From: Trileptium ribeirensis | Taxonomy: Eukaryota; Nematoda; Enoplea; Enoplida; Thoracostomopsidae | Direction: 5' to 3' | Length of the DNA: 64,000 nucleotides | Assembly (NCBI GenBank): GCA_030248225.1 | Contig: JASANE010004971.1 | Location: 84,524-148,523 of the forward strand | Part shown: piece by piece, positions 23,616-34,789 of the stretch | How positions within the stretch are numbered: the first letter of the stretch is position 1 | Layout: every line of letters begins with the position of its first letter | Translations under genes and position numbers: made by a program | Notes under the pieces: model-generated | What the model was told of the DNA's origin: nothing | Databases searched by the model: none | The model's input: only the letters and a program-made list of their open reading frames with translations

Positions 23616-23813
23616 TTGAATGAAGCATGCCAAAGCTGGAAGGTGCGTGTGGTAGTCTTCTGTAGCGATGAAGCAATGCTCTGGTTATCCGATTGCTGGC
23701 GAGTGTTTGCCCATATCAAAAGCTCCGACATGGTGGCCATATCAAAAGCGTTAACGAACCTTACGTATGAAACTACCGATCTGGGAAGTTGGTTAGCCTG
23801 TATAATTGAGTGA
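23616..23813 (+). other. Small open frame between integrase and exonuclease-like ORF
   Basis: A 65-codon open frame without ATG start. It contains Trp/Cys-rich text (NEACQSWKVRVVVF, LSDCWRVFAHIK) and ends with stop at 23811-23813. Base use resembles the neighbouring element ORFs. I do not recognise it. It may be a remnant of the element's coding region or of its spacer. Confidence 0.3.
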
Positions 23814-24089
23814 TGGATCACGCTTGGTGTGCTCGGTAGATTTTTATAAACAGTCATTTCATTTTAGATGCATGGTAATCGTGCGCGGATTGGTAATTAC
23901 GACGGCTTATAGTTAGACTGTCTATTTTAGTCAATTTCTAGTTAATGACAGTTAACTGTTGTACCAACGATTGTATAATAAACTATTTATTGGTCGATAA
24001 TTACGACATTCGACTGAAGCGCTATTATTGCGATATTTAACGACTAATTTAGTATCAGTAGTACGTATTTGGTAAGAACGAGCGTTGAA

Positions 24090-25334
24090 ATGGCAAGTTT
24101 AGCGAGCTATTCCGAGAGTGATGGGTCGACCGAAGGATCGGCTTGGTTGTCTGATTGAGAATCAGAACAGGGAGATGTTATCCATGAGGGTCCAATTGAC
24201 GGAAGTGATCAACAGTTGGCATTGCCAGAAGGTCGGCAAGGTCCACCTTGGCGAGACCGTAATCATCTGGTATGGAATTTGTATGCGTGGACTAGTGGTT
24301 TAGAAATGGTAGGCCGTGAATGGATGCACATAACGAGCGTGGTAGTAGTAGATTCGCGAGAGCAAATCGAAGCAGCGATAGGGATTATCGAACGATCAGC
24401 TACCAATTTGATCGCATGTGATATGGAAGGTGTGAACATTAGCTATAACCAACAGCGTGAATTTCGAGAAGCGTTGGAGAAATATCGAAGAACGCGGGAG
24501 AATGACCGATTCGATGTTTGTTGGCGTTGGTTACCACGCAACGCTCGGTAAAGGGTAGATCCGGAATGGTTAGCTTACGCTGAAGGGTGGCGTCGCACAG
24601 CAGCTGCGACTTTGCAGGTAGCGATCATCGAACGAGTGGTCATCATTTTCGATTTGATGGCACTCGGATCTGATATGCTGACGGCTTTGTACGGATTCTG
24701 GAATGTGCGTTATTTAAAATATCAACAGCCATTCCCCTATGCAAATTCCATGGACTTACAAGAAGCAGTAGGCAGCTGGTATAGCTTGAGATGATTCTTC
24801 TACTTAATCACAGGGAATATTCGCCAAGATCCCACGCCATATGGTACGACGTTGTTAGGTGGCATTCGTATGCGTCAAGTAGGTGCTGGTAATTGGGTGC
24901 TCTACTTTGAGGAGTATCGTCGATTCATTCGATACAGCGCCCATGATGTCATGTTGATTGACGGAGCGCTTTTCATTGCGCATCATCGCGGTACGCCACC
25001 ACCGATGGGACGCCATGATGTGAATCGTCTGTGGCATTTGATTGAGCAATTTCCACGAATATTTCGAGCGTTTACAACAGATGCGCGTGGTTTAACAGTG
25101 CGGGTTAATCCCGATGCTGTGACGACTCGTCATGGATATCAAGAGAATGTTGCCGAGAAGGTATCGCAATGCGCCGATTTATGGCGAAGGAAAGGTCGCT
25201 GGAATACTGAAGAGCATAGTAGTTTGTATCAAATTAATGAACAAAACGATGGCGATGCCGCGTTTGTAATTGAGCTGGAAGGTAACTTGCAGCGCGATAC
25301 TGATAGGTTGTTATGGCAACACCCGCGCAAATGA
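24090..25334 (+). pseudogene. DEDDy 3'-5' exonuclease-like ORF inside the gypsy-like element, with three in-frame stops
   Basis: One frame runs 414 codons from ATG 24090 to the stop at 25332. Three internal stops break it: TGA 24156, TAA 24549, TGA 24792. The region ITSVVVVDSREQIEAAI ... LIACDMEGVNIS matches the entry strand and exo-I motif (D111-x-E113) of EXD1/Egalitarian/WRN-type exonucleases. RVVIIFDLMALGSDML (D188) matches the following FD strand. IRYSAHDVMLI holds Y282-x3-D286, the exo-III signature of DEDDy enzymes. The exo-II Asp is not clear; D222 in ANSMDL is the best candidate. The spacing between exo-I and FD is longer than usual. Such enzymes trim RNA or DNA 3' ends. It starts about 0.53 kb after the integrase stop. 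The next frame's ATG overlaps its stop (25331). Confidence 0.7.
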
Positions 25335-27295
25335 ATCGACAGCATGTGCAGAATATGCACCTGGACTTTATTGATTTGGATCATACGCCGGTGGAAGAAA
25401 TTCCAGAAACAGAATTGTAGTATAACCGGGACCGTACCCCAGGTGCAATGGATGAATTCAATGAATGGTAGGCTGCGAATAAAAGGTTAAAAGCTAAGAG
25501 CAGTCGTCGACGTTCTCGAATACTCATCAAGATGTTGTAGCTGGAATGGGAGATGAAACGGAAATGGAGGAACAACACGAAGATACTTTCGATCAGGATA
25601 TGAGTGAGTGGGCCGTACAGTTGGAAACTAAAGGGTTGTCTGCACGAGAAATTCGTGATAAAATTATAATGGCTTACGATAAGCATTTTGGCGGAGCATG
25701 TATTGCCGTCCGCCCTGCTGTTCTGGAGCGATTGGATCGCTTGATTTTGCGTGAAGCCGTCACGCCCAATATAACCTCAGTTGCTTCGTCACTGTCTGCG
25801 GTTCGTACGCCAGAACCTGACGAACAAACGCGGGTCCGAAGTCCAAGAGCGGTTACGGTTAGACCGGTAGATCAGGAAAGATATCATTCGGAATGGGTAG
25901 AAAATGAGCAAATTGCACGGGAGAGTCAACGAAAGCGCCACGAAGAAGGTAGTTTAGCGGTACGACAGAGTTTAGCTAGTATGATGGTTATTACTGTAGA
26001 ATCCGAATCACCTGTCCTAGGTACTACCGGTGTTAAATGGAAACCTGCTCCGTTGCCATTGATGAGTGTTGAACCCACAAGGACTACTTCGTTAGTTCTT
26101 CAGCCAACGACAGGACCGTCTATATCCAGTAGAGAACGAACGGAGTCGGATACTGTAGGAATGCCAAGCGTGTCATCAATGCCGATATCAGCTTCAGCTA
26201 GTACCGTATCAATCCCGCAGGTAGCATCTGCCTGGTCTGACATCGCCCCGACGGTACTTCCTGTTAGAGTACGAAAACGGGGAGAACGAAACTTTTGTTA
26301 CCGCCTCAGTTACCACAATCTGCGCATATACGGGTATCGAATGTTTTACGAGCACCGTTTCAGCAATCAATAGTAACTAGTGCGCAGCGACCGAGAATAA
26401 TGGACGATATTACTAATAAATTAGTTACTGTTGCCTATGAGCATGTCCAACAACAGGAACAAACGAATGATATTGTCGAACAAATGCCTGCTCCTCCAGT
26501 AATGAGCAGCCAGGAGATTTCCCCGTCACTGCACGTGGAACTACAGTTAGGAAATTTGCGTGGACCGGAACTTGAGCAAGTGCGTGTGCAGTTGCAAGGG
26601 TTAATGCCTCCCACAACAGCTCAGTTAGATGGAATGTTGGCAATGCAACAAATGCAATTGAATAATCGCGTTGATACTGCGTTGCATTATTTACATCGGC
26701 TTAACGACGATCATCGATCTCAAATGGAAGTACAACGCATGGAAATTGAGCATATGCGTGGTCAAATGGCTGAGTTAAAACGTCAGTTGCGTGAAAAAGT
26801 ATCGCCTGAGCGGAAATCGCATGGAACTCAAACTAAGAAGATGGTTTTTCGAACTGTTAGTCATCGTGCTCGTGCGTCTCGACGGGATACGCACGAAGAA
26901 ATCGTGACTTTGTCGAGCGACGACTATCGTGAATCTCGCGAGAGACAATATCGTCAGTTAGCGTTAGTGGAAGCACGACAGTCATCGCAACAGCGACCAA
27001 TTTATCAGTCGGAATTACCGACAACTTCGACTTTAGCGCCAACAGTGGCGGCGCAATTACCGACTTCGACACAAATCGGTATGGAATCACAGTCCAAACC
27101 TAGTGACGTGAGGTTTTCGAAGAAGCATCGGCAGTAACACCAACGAAGGAAGTACGGCCTATTATCGGACGTAAGCCCGGTACCGTTGAACCGGAATCAC
27201 CAGTGCGGCATGTGCCGTTAGAACGGACCAACACTGAAAGCGAAGCACCACCTACCGAAAGAGTCAGCATTTCTGATTTAAAACGATATTGTTCG
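25331..27295 (+). pseudogene. Third element ORF, N-terminal part: Ser/Pro/Thr-rich with coiled coil, frameshifted
   Basis: The ATG at 25331 overlaps the stop of the exonuclease-like ORF (ATGA), which suggests coupled or shared translation. The first 60 codons have stops (25418, 25472, 25538) and end in an Arg-rich patch. The reading then moves to the frame open from 25498 to about 26290: acidic MGDETEMEEQHEDTFDQDM, then a helix-rich stretch and a long Ser/Thr/Pro linker. Near 26280-26300 it moves to the frame open to 27137, which holds a Gln/Leu-rich coiled coil (about 26640-26810, RSQMEVQRMEIEHMRGQMAE). A further shift near 27110 continues to about 27290. No enzyme motif, zinc knuckle, signal peptide or membrane segment is seen. 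It could be a Gag-like or accessory structural protein; identity unknown. Confidence 0.5.
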
Positions 27296-28072
27296 ATGGA
27301 CGGGATCTACGCAGTGCACGTAGCACTCCGTTTGGTCATCGTCTTATTTACAATTATTTAACTTTTTACGACACGTTGGATAATGCGACAATGCCTGAAC
27401 CAATGTGCCAATTATTGCGCCATCTGCGTAATGAATTACGAAGAGAGTTCAATGACGTATGTGAACGTAATCGTGCCAGGAGCTAGTTGCTCTATTCTTC
27501 CAATGGGAAGAACTGGTACAAAACGTCATATTTCAAAAAACAATGGAACGTTACCATGACTCCGGAACTGTACGATCGCTTTATGCGCCGATTAGCGTAC
27601 GGAGTGCTTGGATACTTCTACGAAGCACTTCGACGACGTCGAATGGCGGTACGAAATTTTCCGCAAGTTATGTTTATTGTGTTTAGCCGTCGCCGATGGG
27701 AAGAGGATGTTCAGCGCGATATGCGACGGTATGCTGATCAGCGAACGGGTATTTCGTCACAGGTTTCATACATTCGTAATCTCGTATTCCCGAACACTGA
27801 ATATCAGCGATTACGAGATGATGTCGACGATTTTGAGCACCGATTGCGTGAACAACAACCTCAAGGTAATTTATCACAGACGAATGGAATATCAACGCTT
27901 AGTCGATCGCGTAGCGTTAGCCACGTTACGAGAGTTTTCAAATGCGTTCTTGCGTGAACTAAGCAACATTACGCGACGGTATGCTCAAATCGGTGACTAT
28001 CCGGGCAATCCAGCCTATTTGCCGTTGGAATGTGAATGGCCGAATTCATTGCCGCGGCCAAACCTCGATTAA
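27289..28072 (+). pseudogene. Third element ORF, C-terminal part: basic helical domain, unrecognised
   Basis: The frame from about 27289 reads through one TAG (27484) to about 27880: MCQLLRHLRNELRREFNDV, MTPELYDRFMRRLAYGVLGY, QRLRDDVDDFEHRLREQQ. It then appears to shift to the frame ending at 28070-28072 (TLREFSNAFLREL, then a Pro-rich tail). It is Arg/Leu-rich, alpha-helical and basic, with no membrane segment, so an envelope protein is unlikely. It directly continues the coiled-coil ORF. Codon style (many CGA/CGT) matches the integrase and exonuclease-like ORFs, supporting one element. Confidence 0.45.
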
Positions 28073-29140
28073 ACTGACAATGCAACGACAATCTCAAATT
28101 GTTTAAAACAATTCGTCACATTAGCCACAATTTTGCCATCTAGCACCCGTTATAGACACTAATAACCTAACTCGAATTAGTCATAACCCATTATTTGTCC
28201 CTCGCGAACGTTTCACTACTTGCATTTTCTCCAAACGTCGCGATCCTGTCTCGACCTTATTTGTTAGCAGGAGCATTAATGGTGAGTGCGCAAAAGACGC
28301 TAAACAATTGTATTGCTATCGGTTAATTCGAGCGCTAAATAGTATTAAATATGTCGAATATTGGGTATTTGGAACAATTACGATACCAATATTGACATTT
28401 GGCTCGATTAGTGACTATTCAATCATTGGCTTCAACAACAATTCGATCATTTGCAATTACTGATTTATCGACAATGCCTATTTACTGTTGCAACAACTAT
28501 CTTCAATTATCGTGTTTATCACGTTCAGCTGCTAAGAACTGATACTATGCCAATCGTCTGACTGTGTAAACGAGGCTTATCTCGTCGGCTACCGGCTAAA
28601 CGACATTGTTGTCGAGTAGGGTTATTGTTGTGTATTATAAAAATAAACTTGTACTTATATTACGTGATAGTTGCCTTACTTGTGCGCTTTATAACGTATT
28701 CCATTTGTATTTTCATCATAAAACTATAGAATTCTATAAAAATTCAAATAATTACAAAAATTTCCAAAAATTAAAATTTTTCTTTCATACTTATTCACTT
28801 TACTGGTCATAATATTTTTCTCATATATTTGCCTTGTCATGTCAAAGTATTAATAATAATCCTTGTATAATTTGTGCCGTTGGGTTTCAAAGGAGTTTAT
28901 TATTTGTATAACTTGTATATTGCTTGTTCATGTAATCCCTTGTTTTCAGGGGTTTGTTACCCATGCCGTAACGTCATGGGCTTACTAAGGGGGGTGTTGG
29001 GGCTGGTGCCTTTTTCACCACAAAATTTTTCTTTTTCTTTTCAATACAGGCCACCCCCACACCGCCCTGGTATTCCCTGTCGCCCTGGCATGGTATATAT
29101 TGCGTAATATAACGTATATGTATACCTGTATATATTATAT
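28073..29140 (+). other. Non-coding stretch after the gypsy-like element; possible 3' LTR zone, ends not found
   Basis: AT-rich with no convincing ORF. A right LTR would be expected here if the element is complete at its 3' end. I could not find a polypurine tract plus TG...CA ends or a matching left LTR, because the left end is missing. A small inverted repeat CCCATG...CATGGG lies near 28960-28980 next to a G-run. Confidence 0.4.
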
Positions 29141-30600
29141 ATATCATATAACCCTACCACGCATCGACCACACATCAATTGCCATTATCGCTTCTCATTT
29201 GAAGTCTATTTGGCGTGCTGAGCGAATACCCGCTGATTGGGGCACAACTCTGGTCCTGCCCCTGTTCAAGAAAGGTGACAAATTGGCCTGTGGAAACTAC
29301 CGTGGTATATCCTTGCTAAATATTGCTTCGAAGTTCCTGGAGTCGATCATAGCCAGAAAGATGAGAAGCGCTGTGGATCTAGTAATCCGTGATAATCAGT
29401 GTGGCTTTCGAGCTGGCCGTGGTTGTGTAAATCAAATTTTTGGGCTTCGGCAAATTATTGAGCAGCGGTACGAGTTCCGGCGTCCAACGTACATCTGTTT
29501 CATTGACTTCAAGGCTGCATTTGATAGTGTCGACAGGAGTGGCATGTGGCGTATATTGGAAGCTTATGGTGTCAGTTGCAAGCTAATAAACCTAATTAAA
29601 GCGCTCTATGCCAACACCAACAGCAAAATCAAAGCGTACAACGAAGTGTCACGTTCCTTTGTCATTAAGTCTGGTGTACGTCAAGGTGCTCTGCTTTCAC
29701 CCATGTTGTTTAACATTACAATTGATTATGTAATGTCAAAAGCCATGAACAACAGGTACTTCGGAGTAAAATACAGCGAGCATGAAAGCCCATTGACTGA
29801 TCTCTGTTTTGCTGATGACATTGCTATATTTGCGGAAACCCCTGCTAGGTTGCAAAAAAGGTGGATAAAATCTCTACCGTCGGTGCTCGTGTTGGGTTAA
29901 AGATTAATGCAGCAAAAACCAAGGTGATGAACATCTGTCCAGTTCAAAATATTCCAATCATGCTGGAAAATCAATACCTAGAAGAAGTGGAAGCTTTCCG
30001 ATATCTCGGTAGTGAGATTACCGTCACAGGTGACGCGTCGAACGAAATCAAGTTTAGAATTGGCAAAGCGTAGACAGCTTTTGAAGCGCTTTGGAGATTG
30101 TGGAAGAACAGATCTGTGACCATTATCGTAAAGCGGAAGATTTATATAGCATGCATTCGGCCTATACTCCTCTACGGAGTCGAAGCATGGCCGGTCAAAG
30201 TGGAACATGTCAACCTCTTACGTGCTTTTGAACACAGATGTTGGAGGAAGATCTTGGGAATTAAGTACATTGACAGAGTAACAAACACTGAGGTCAGACA
30301 GCACATGGGAACCTTAGATGAGATACCGGCGATTCCAAAACACAGACGTATGGTATGGTTTGGCCACGTCTGCCGTATGAGCGAAGTGGGGGTTACCCGT
30401 AAACTGCTCCACGCCAACCCACCAACAGGTTGGAAACGACCCTTGGGTGGTGTCCGCAAAACGTGGATGCGACAACTGATGAAGGACTTTTGGGCGCGAC
30501 CCTTCCAGAACATATCTCGCTTAAACCATCGGAACTGGCAGAAGCAACAAGTAACAAGTAAGTATATAACCCTAGCTATGTATTTTCATAACTTAATATA
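29140..30600 (+). pseudogene. RTE-like non-LTR retrotransposon reverse transcriptase, 5'-truncated
   Basis: The RT copies element RNA into DNA at a nicked target. From about 29145 the frame reads RIPADWGTTLVLPLFKKGDK, NYRGISLLNIASKFLE, QCGFRAGRGCVNQIFGLRQI, YICFIDFKAAFDSVDRS, SGVRQGALLSPMLFNI and CFADDIAIFAE. The catalytic Asp pair is at 29814-29819. A frameshift in the A-run near 29856 moves to the frame with VGLKINAAKTKVM and YLGSEITVTGDASNEI. A TAG at 30071 interrupts, then the thumb and C-terminal segment ILGIKYIDRVTNTEVRQH runs to about 30560. The endonuclease domain is absent. The clade call (RTE-like rather than CR1) rests on recalled motif wording only. Confidence 0.88.
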
Positions 30601-31150
30601 AATATAATTAATTAACTATAATATTACTTATCTATAAAATCCCCCTAAATACCCTTACCCTTCCCCAACATAAATTAGATACGCCCATACTCCCAAAACA
30701 CTCTTTTTCTTTTTCTCTACCCTTTTTCCTATAATATATATACCTCACTCACCCTTTTCTTTTACCCAAAACCAAAATTCTACCCAAAATCCATTTTTAT
30801 ACTAAAATTCAACCTACCCTCCCTCTCCCAATACTTAACCAATACCCTCCAAAACTCAATATTTTCTTCCCCTCACCCCATCTATTAAAATATATAAAAT
30901 TCCCCTTTCCCCTCCTACTTTTTCCCATAAACCCCTCCTTTCCCAAAATCTCCATTTTTCCCCTTTTTCCTCATTTTTAATACCACTAACTTCCCCAATA
31001 CCCACCAAAAACTACCATTTTTTTATCTTCTTTTCCCCTTTACCAACCCCACCCCATATATAACCTACACCCCTCACTCTTTCTATTTTTCCATAAAATT
31101 TCATTTTTCTAAATTTTCACTTTTTCCCCATTTTTCAAATATCTCCCATT
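30581..31150. other. G-free tract: 570 bp with only two G on the plus strand
   Basis: Counting directly, G occurs only at 30678 and 30683 between 30581 and 31150. 30684-31150 (467 bases) contains none. The tract mixes A, C and T runs (CCCC, TTTT, AAAA) and is not a simple tandem repeat. It starts just after the LINE 3' end and stops abruptly at a G-rich segment. Equivalent C-lessness holds for the minus strand, where runs of three to five G could form quadruplexes. No ORF is convincing. Confidence 0.95.
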
Positions 31151-32050
31151 GGTGTGACGGTACGCAACTTGTTCACTGTCTTTGCACGGGTACGGACGAC
31201 AAGGGCTGTCCGGTCGCCATCAAGGAAGGACCCACCACTACTGTGAAAGTCCAGGTCGATGAGCGGCATGGCACTCAACGCAGGGGTGCCGAGCCTCCAG
31301 GGAGGGAGTCCTGACCATACATGCCCAAGGTCCGAGCTCCCAGGGGAATGGCTGTCGACCAAGAGAAGACCTTCGTCCAGCCAGGTGTTTCGGTGGAGAA
31401 AGATCTGGAAGGTGGTCTTTGTCCTAAGAGAGGTTGCAGGAGAGATGCGGCGCCTATGGCAGAGATGAGCCGCCTACCTAGCTCCGCCAGAAAGTCCGGG
31501 GGTAGCAGCACGTCCGAGGGCGGTTCGGCGCTTCGCGCAGCCGATCGGCCCGACGTCTCAGAGGGTGTAATCTCGCTGCCCCTATGAGCATCTATGTTCC
31601 CGACAGCAGAGGAGCGAGGGAGGGAGTAACGCGTCGCTTTCAGCGCCGTAAATTAAGGTTTCGGCACCTGCGGCGCCTTTAAGGGGGGTAAGGTGACCTG
31701 CCTGGCAGGGTAGCCAAGCTTTCGGGAGCGGAGGTCCACAATTCAGAAGAGGGAAGGGGAGTGCGTTGCGCGTTCGGCGCCGTAAAAAGCATGTATTGAT
31801 TCGGCAGCTCCAAGAGTGAAGAGTAACCTGTCCAGGGGTACCCTCATTGAGAGTATCCGTATCGCATGGAGGAGGAGATATGCGGCGCCATGGGTGTAGT
31901 GCAAGGCACCTGTGGATTTGGAATCGACGGCACCATAAGGTGGAGAGTGTAGGGTGACCTATTGGGAAAGGGTGTAGCTAAACCCTCAGTGGGTAGGACT
32001 TTAGGGAGCAACCCCCTACCCCTGTGAACATCTATGAGTTGGTTATTGCT
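31151..32050 (+). repeat. G-rich repeat element, about 0.9 kb, identity unknown
   Basis: Sharply higher GC than the surroundings and G-rich on the plus strand. Internal echoes include GCCCCTATGAGCATCTATG (near 31577) and CCCCTGTGAACATCTATGAG (near 32020), and several GGCGCC(G/A)T words. The end GGGAGCAACCCCCTACCCC...GTTGGTTATTGCTCC recurs diverged at 44250-44300. The open frames here (for example 31321-31587) have low-complexity Arg/Gly/Ser content, and I do not recognise a protein. It may be the GC-rich 5' region of a LINE or another repeat. Confidence 0.45.
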
Positions 32051-32552
32051 CCAACTTTTAAAGTAAAGTCACAAAATGTGTCATTATAGATAATACAAGA
32101 TAAACACTTTATGATAATTATCTTTAATGACCGCATTTCATACTGTTTAAGAGCGTTTTTAATCATAGCTTAAAAACCAACGTCTTGGATTTCAAAGAGC
32201 CCAGCTAAGCTCTTGTGACAATTTTATAGCAAAGTTTTACCATTAGCTAGCAACTTGACAGCGCCTGGCGCGGCGAAGAAAATATCGCAACAGCCAGTTC
32301 AGGCTAGCTAACTTAAACAGAGCCGCGACTGGCTCTGACAAAATCCGGCAATAGTGCACACATCTTAAGGTAAATGATGCATAATAACGGTACGCAGATG
32401 CATGGCACAACTTCATAACTCCATGCCTGTACAACTCCGGCTATCATAACCTTAAGCGTGTACCAAAATTTAACAATTCCTGTAATTTTCTTCGGTCACA
32501 TAAAAGAAGCTATAGAGCTTAGCAAGACGCATGCGCGCTTCATGAGCTGTGT

Positions 32553-33268
32553 TCAGACCCCGCCCGATTGAATGCGCACCTGTCTAGTATCTGATATAAT
32601 TAGTAAGATCCCACCGGGGGTTGACACTGACATCTGCCATAATGGCCATATCGTCATAATGTCCCACCAATGTTCATATTCTAATCTCACTCGGAAGTTG
32701 TTTGAAACATCATCGTAGAAGAATACGTTGTCGGAATGAACGGCAGGGAACGCCATGAGCGATTTTCTAACTTTTACTTCCAAGCGAGCGGCTACAAATA
32801 TCCATACATTTTATGCATCGACAATATCATAGGGCTCAATAACGGCAAGATGTACAGTCGTCGATCTAGGGGACACGACATAATTATCATTCTCGGACCA
32901 TTTCCACTGTTTAAGAGTGAGAGCGAATAAGTCCCCGTGAGACTAAGGACCACGAGACGATCATTCCCGTGTTGCCCAGTTTTAGTGAAGTTAGGCTCAG
33001 CTATGGATCCGAAAATGTGCCATGCTGTGCTTTGAAACGCACTCAATGTAGCGCCCGGCAATATCACTGTTCTGGGAAAAGCTAGGTCCACTTTGGGGCA
33101 TCCTGTTCGTGAATATCCGGGTACACTGATTAAGAATAATGGCGAAACAATTCGAGCGAAGAACAACATTGTTAACACGCCACAAGAGCATAAAACCGAA
33201 AAATAGAAATAAGTATGATTAACTGTATGACCATCAAATACACAATATAAATTGAAAGAACACTGCAT
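32553..33268 (-). CDS. Two adjoining minus-strand open frames, unrecognised, possible degraded gene
   Basis: A 158-codon stop-free frame (33268-32792) is followed directly, one frame over, by a 76-codon frame (32783-32553). The first starts with a hydrophobic segment and then has mixed, protein-like text (GATLSAFQSTAWHIFGS, GNDRLVVLSLTGTYSLSLL). The second is rich in aromatic residues (RLEYEHWWDIMTIWPLWQM). Such length is only borderline by chance in DNA of this composition. No family motif was recognised. It could be a relic of a transposon or of integrated foreign DNA, or chance. Confidence 0.25.
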
Positions 33269-33767
33269 ACTATCAACGATATGTTATCAATTAGATATGT
33301 CTCTCTATACAAACCGAAACCCCTTATGCCGAGGAAGTGGCCAAATGTGCAACATATCTTCCATGTATGCGAATGTTAGTTTAGTCCTGACTTGAAACAA
33401 TCATAGTGCCTGACTATTTATGATGAATAAACGGTTCTAAATCTTACACGCTGGACGGCAACAAAGCTACGCATCAGACAGGGTGTGTCGCTTTCGTTTT
33501 AATACGCTCTATATAGGCACATTTATTTTATTATTACTTGACGCCCATTGGCTAGTCCGCCAAATTTTTAGTATTACGACAGACAAAGCGGGCTATCTCC
33601 GCCAAAATCAGCTACGTTTCCACTTGTATCCGTGTTTCCACTCGTGTCTCATGGAGACCGGCGCAACGCTACAACGATAGTTAAAGCGATATTTTCCTGC
33701 TATCTAAAAGCATTAACCCTTTCATGCCCGAATTAATTTGTGTATCGTGCAATGTTTGACAAACTCA

Positions 33768-34010
33768 AGCCTGCGCCGGGGATCGAACCCGAAACGCACT
33801 GGTGAAACTTGTGTACGCAGACCACTGAGCTATCGGAGAGCTGTTGCTCGGTTCCTTAAGGAACCTCACAATGCGAGCGAATAACAACGCACGTTCAAAC
33901 GTACGATATACGACAAACTCAGTAAATACAACGAGTCGCAATGTGCGTTGGGTCCATTTGGGCCTGGTGGGCATGAGAGGGTTAGCAATTGCTCAGCTCT
34001 GTACCTCTGT
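33768..34010 (-). mobile_element. tRNA-derived SINE-like sequence with palindrome
   Basis: On the minus strand an A-box-like TAGCTCAGTGGTC and a B-box GGGTTCGATCCCC lie about 30 nt apart. The segment with T-stem TCGGG/CCCGG ends near 33773. The acceptor arms do not pair and the D stem fails, so it is not a working tRNA. Upstream of the tRNA part sits the perfect palindrome GGTTCCTTAAGGAACC (33850-33865). Words such as AGCGAATAACAACGCACG follow and recur at 50.6-50.8 kb. Confidence 0.55.
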
Positions 34011-34120
34011 CAACGAAATCAAAGCTAAATCTAGGTAGGATCGCACCAATCACTGAGACCAGCGCATTCTTCCTTCACAGTAATTTTATCTCACGCTTTG
34101 CGCTCAACACACCATGATGT

Positions 34121-34420
34121 TTGCTGGAAGAAATGATGAAATTTTTTTATCGTAAAGATAAACGATGGTTTACTGATATTTTTACGTGGAACAATTTGCC
34201 AGTTGCGGTCCCATCTTCGATATACATCTTCTATGCACCTCGAAAAGTTGTCGCGGCAACATTGAATGCCCAAAAAACGTATATTTTCCTTTATGTTGCA
34301 GTAGTGCCTGCATTACCTTTCCACGAAGTGCTTGACGTTAACGATGAAGAGTTTAAAAGTGGTACAGATGTTATTTTACTGTTCAACGATGAGGGTATGG
34401 TTGGAATGGGAATTTTTTGA
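34121..34420 (+). CDS. Open frame of 99 codons, unrecognised; may contain a terminal exon
   Basis: The second half follows a good acceptor (TTTTCCTTTATGTTGCAG ending at 34301) and reads PALPFHEVLDVNDEEFKSGT, then DVILLFNDEGMVGMGIF, to a stop at 34418. It is acidic and compact, with no known motif. The first half is basic and aromatic (MKFFYRKDKRWFTDIF). Either a small exon or a retroelement remnant; support is composition and the splice site only. Confidence 0.25.
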   Translation: MLEEMMKFFYRKDKRWFTDIFTWNNLPVAVPSSIYIFYAPRKVVAATLNAQKTYIFLYVAVVPALPFHEVLDVNDEEFKSGTDVILLFNDEGMVGMGIF

Positions 34421-34789
34421 TGGCTATCATCGGTATTTAAAAAGAAGGCATTCGTCACCGAAGATTGATGGAAACGATGTGTTGCCAGTAGAATGCCCGT
34501 GAGAATGATCCTCGTTCTTTTCCGAGTTTGCGACCTACTTTTTGCGTTGCGGCGTGACTATTTCTAAGCACTCTCTGTTTAACTACTTCGACACCAAAGC
34601 CGCAGTAAAAGACGTTTGTTTATAAAACAGTTTATGTAAAATAGTAAGGCACGATCCTGTGACACCGTTCTATTTAGGTTATCCCAACTTATCACCACCG
34701 GTAATTTTATTCCTCGTTGTAAACTATTCCGCTCACAGTACAATGACAGTCCTTTCCTTTCTCTGTATTACGTTTAAAAGTTAGGTTAA

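Noticed and set aside
24156..24794. TGA codons in the exonuclease-like frame as selenocysteine or readthrough sites
   Set aside because: A TAA also interrupts the frame and neighbouring ORFs carry frameshifts, so plain decay is the simpler reading.
33771..33840. Functional tRNA gene
   Set aside because: A- and B-box words are present but acceptor and D stems do not pair and the anticodon loop is too long.
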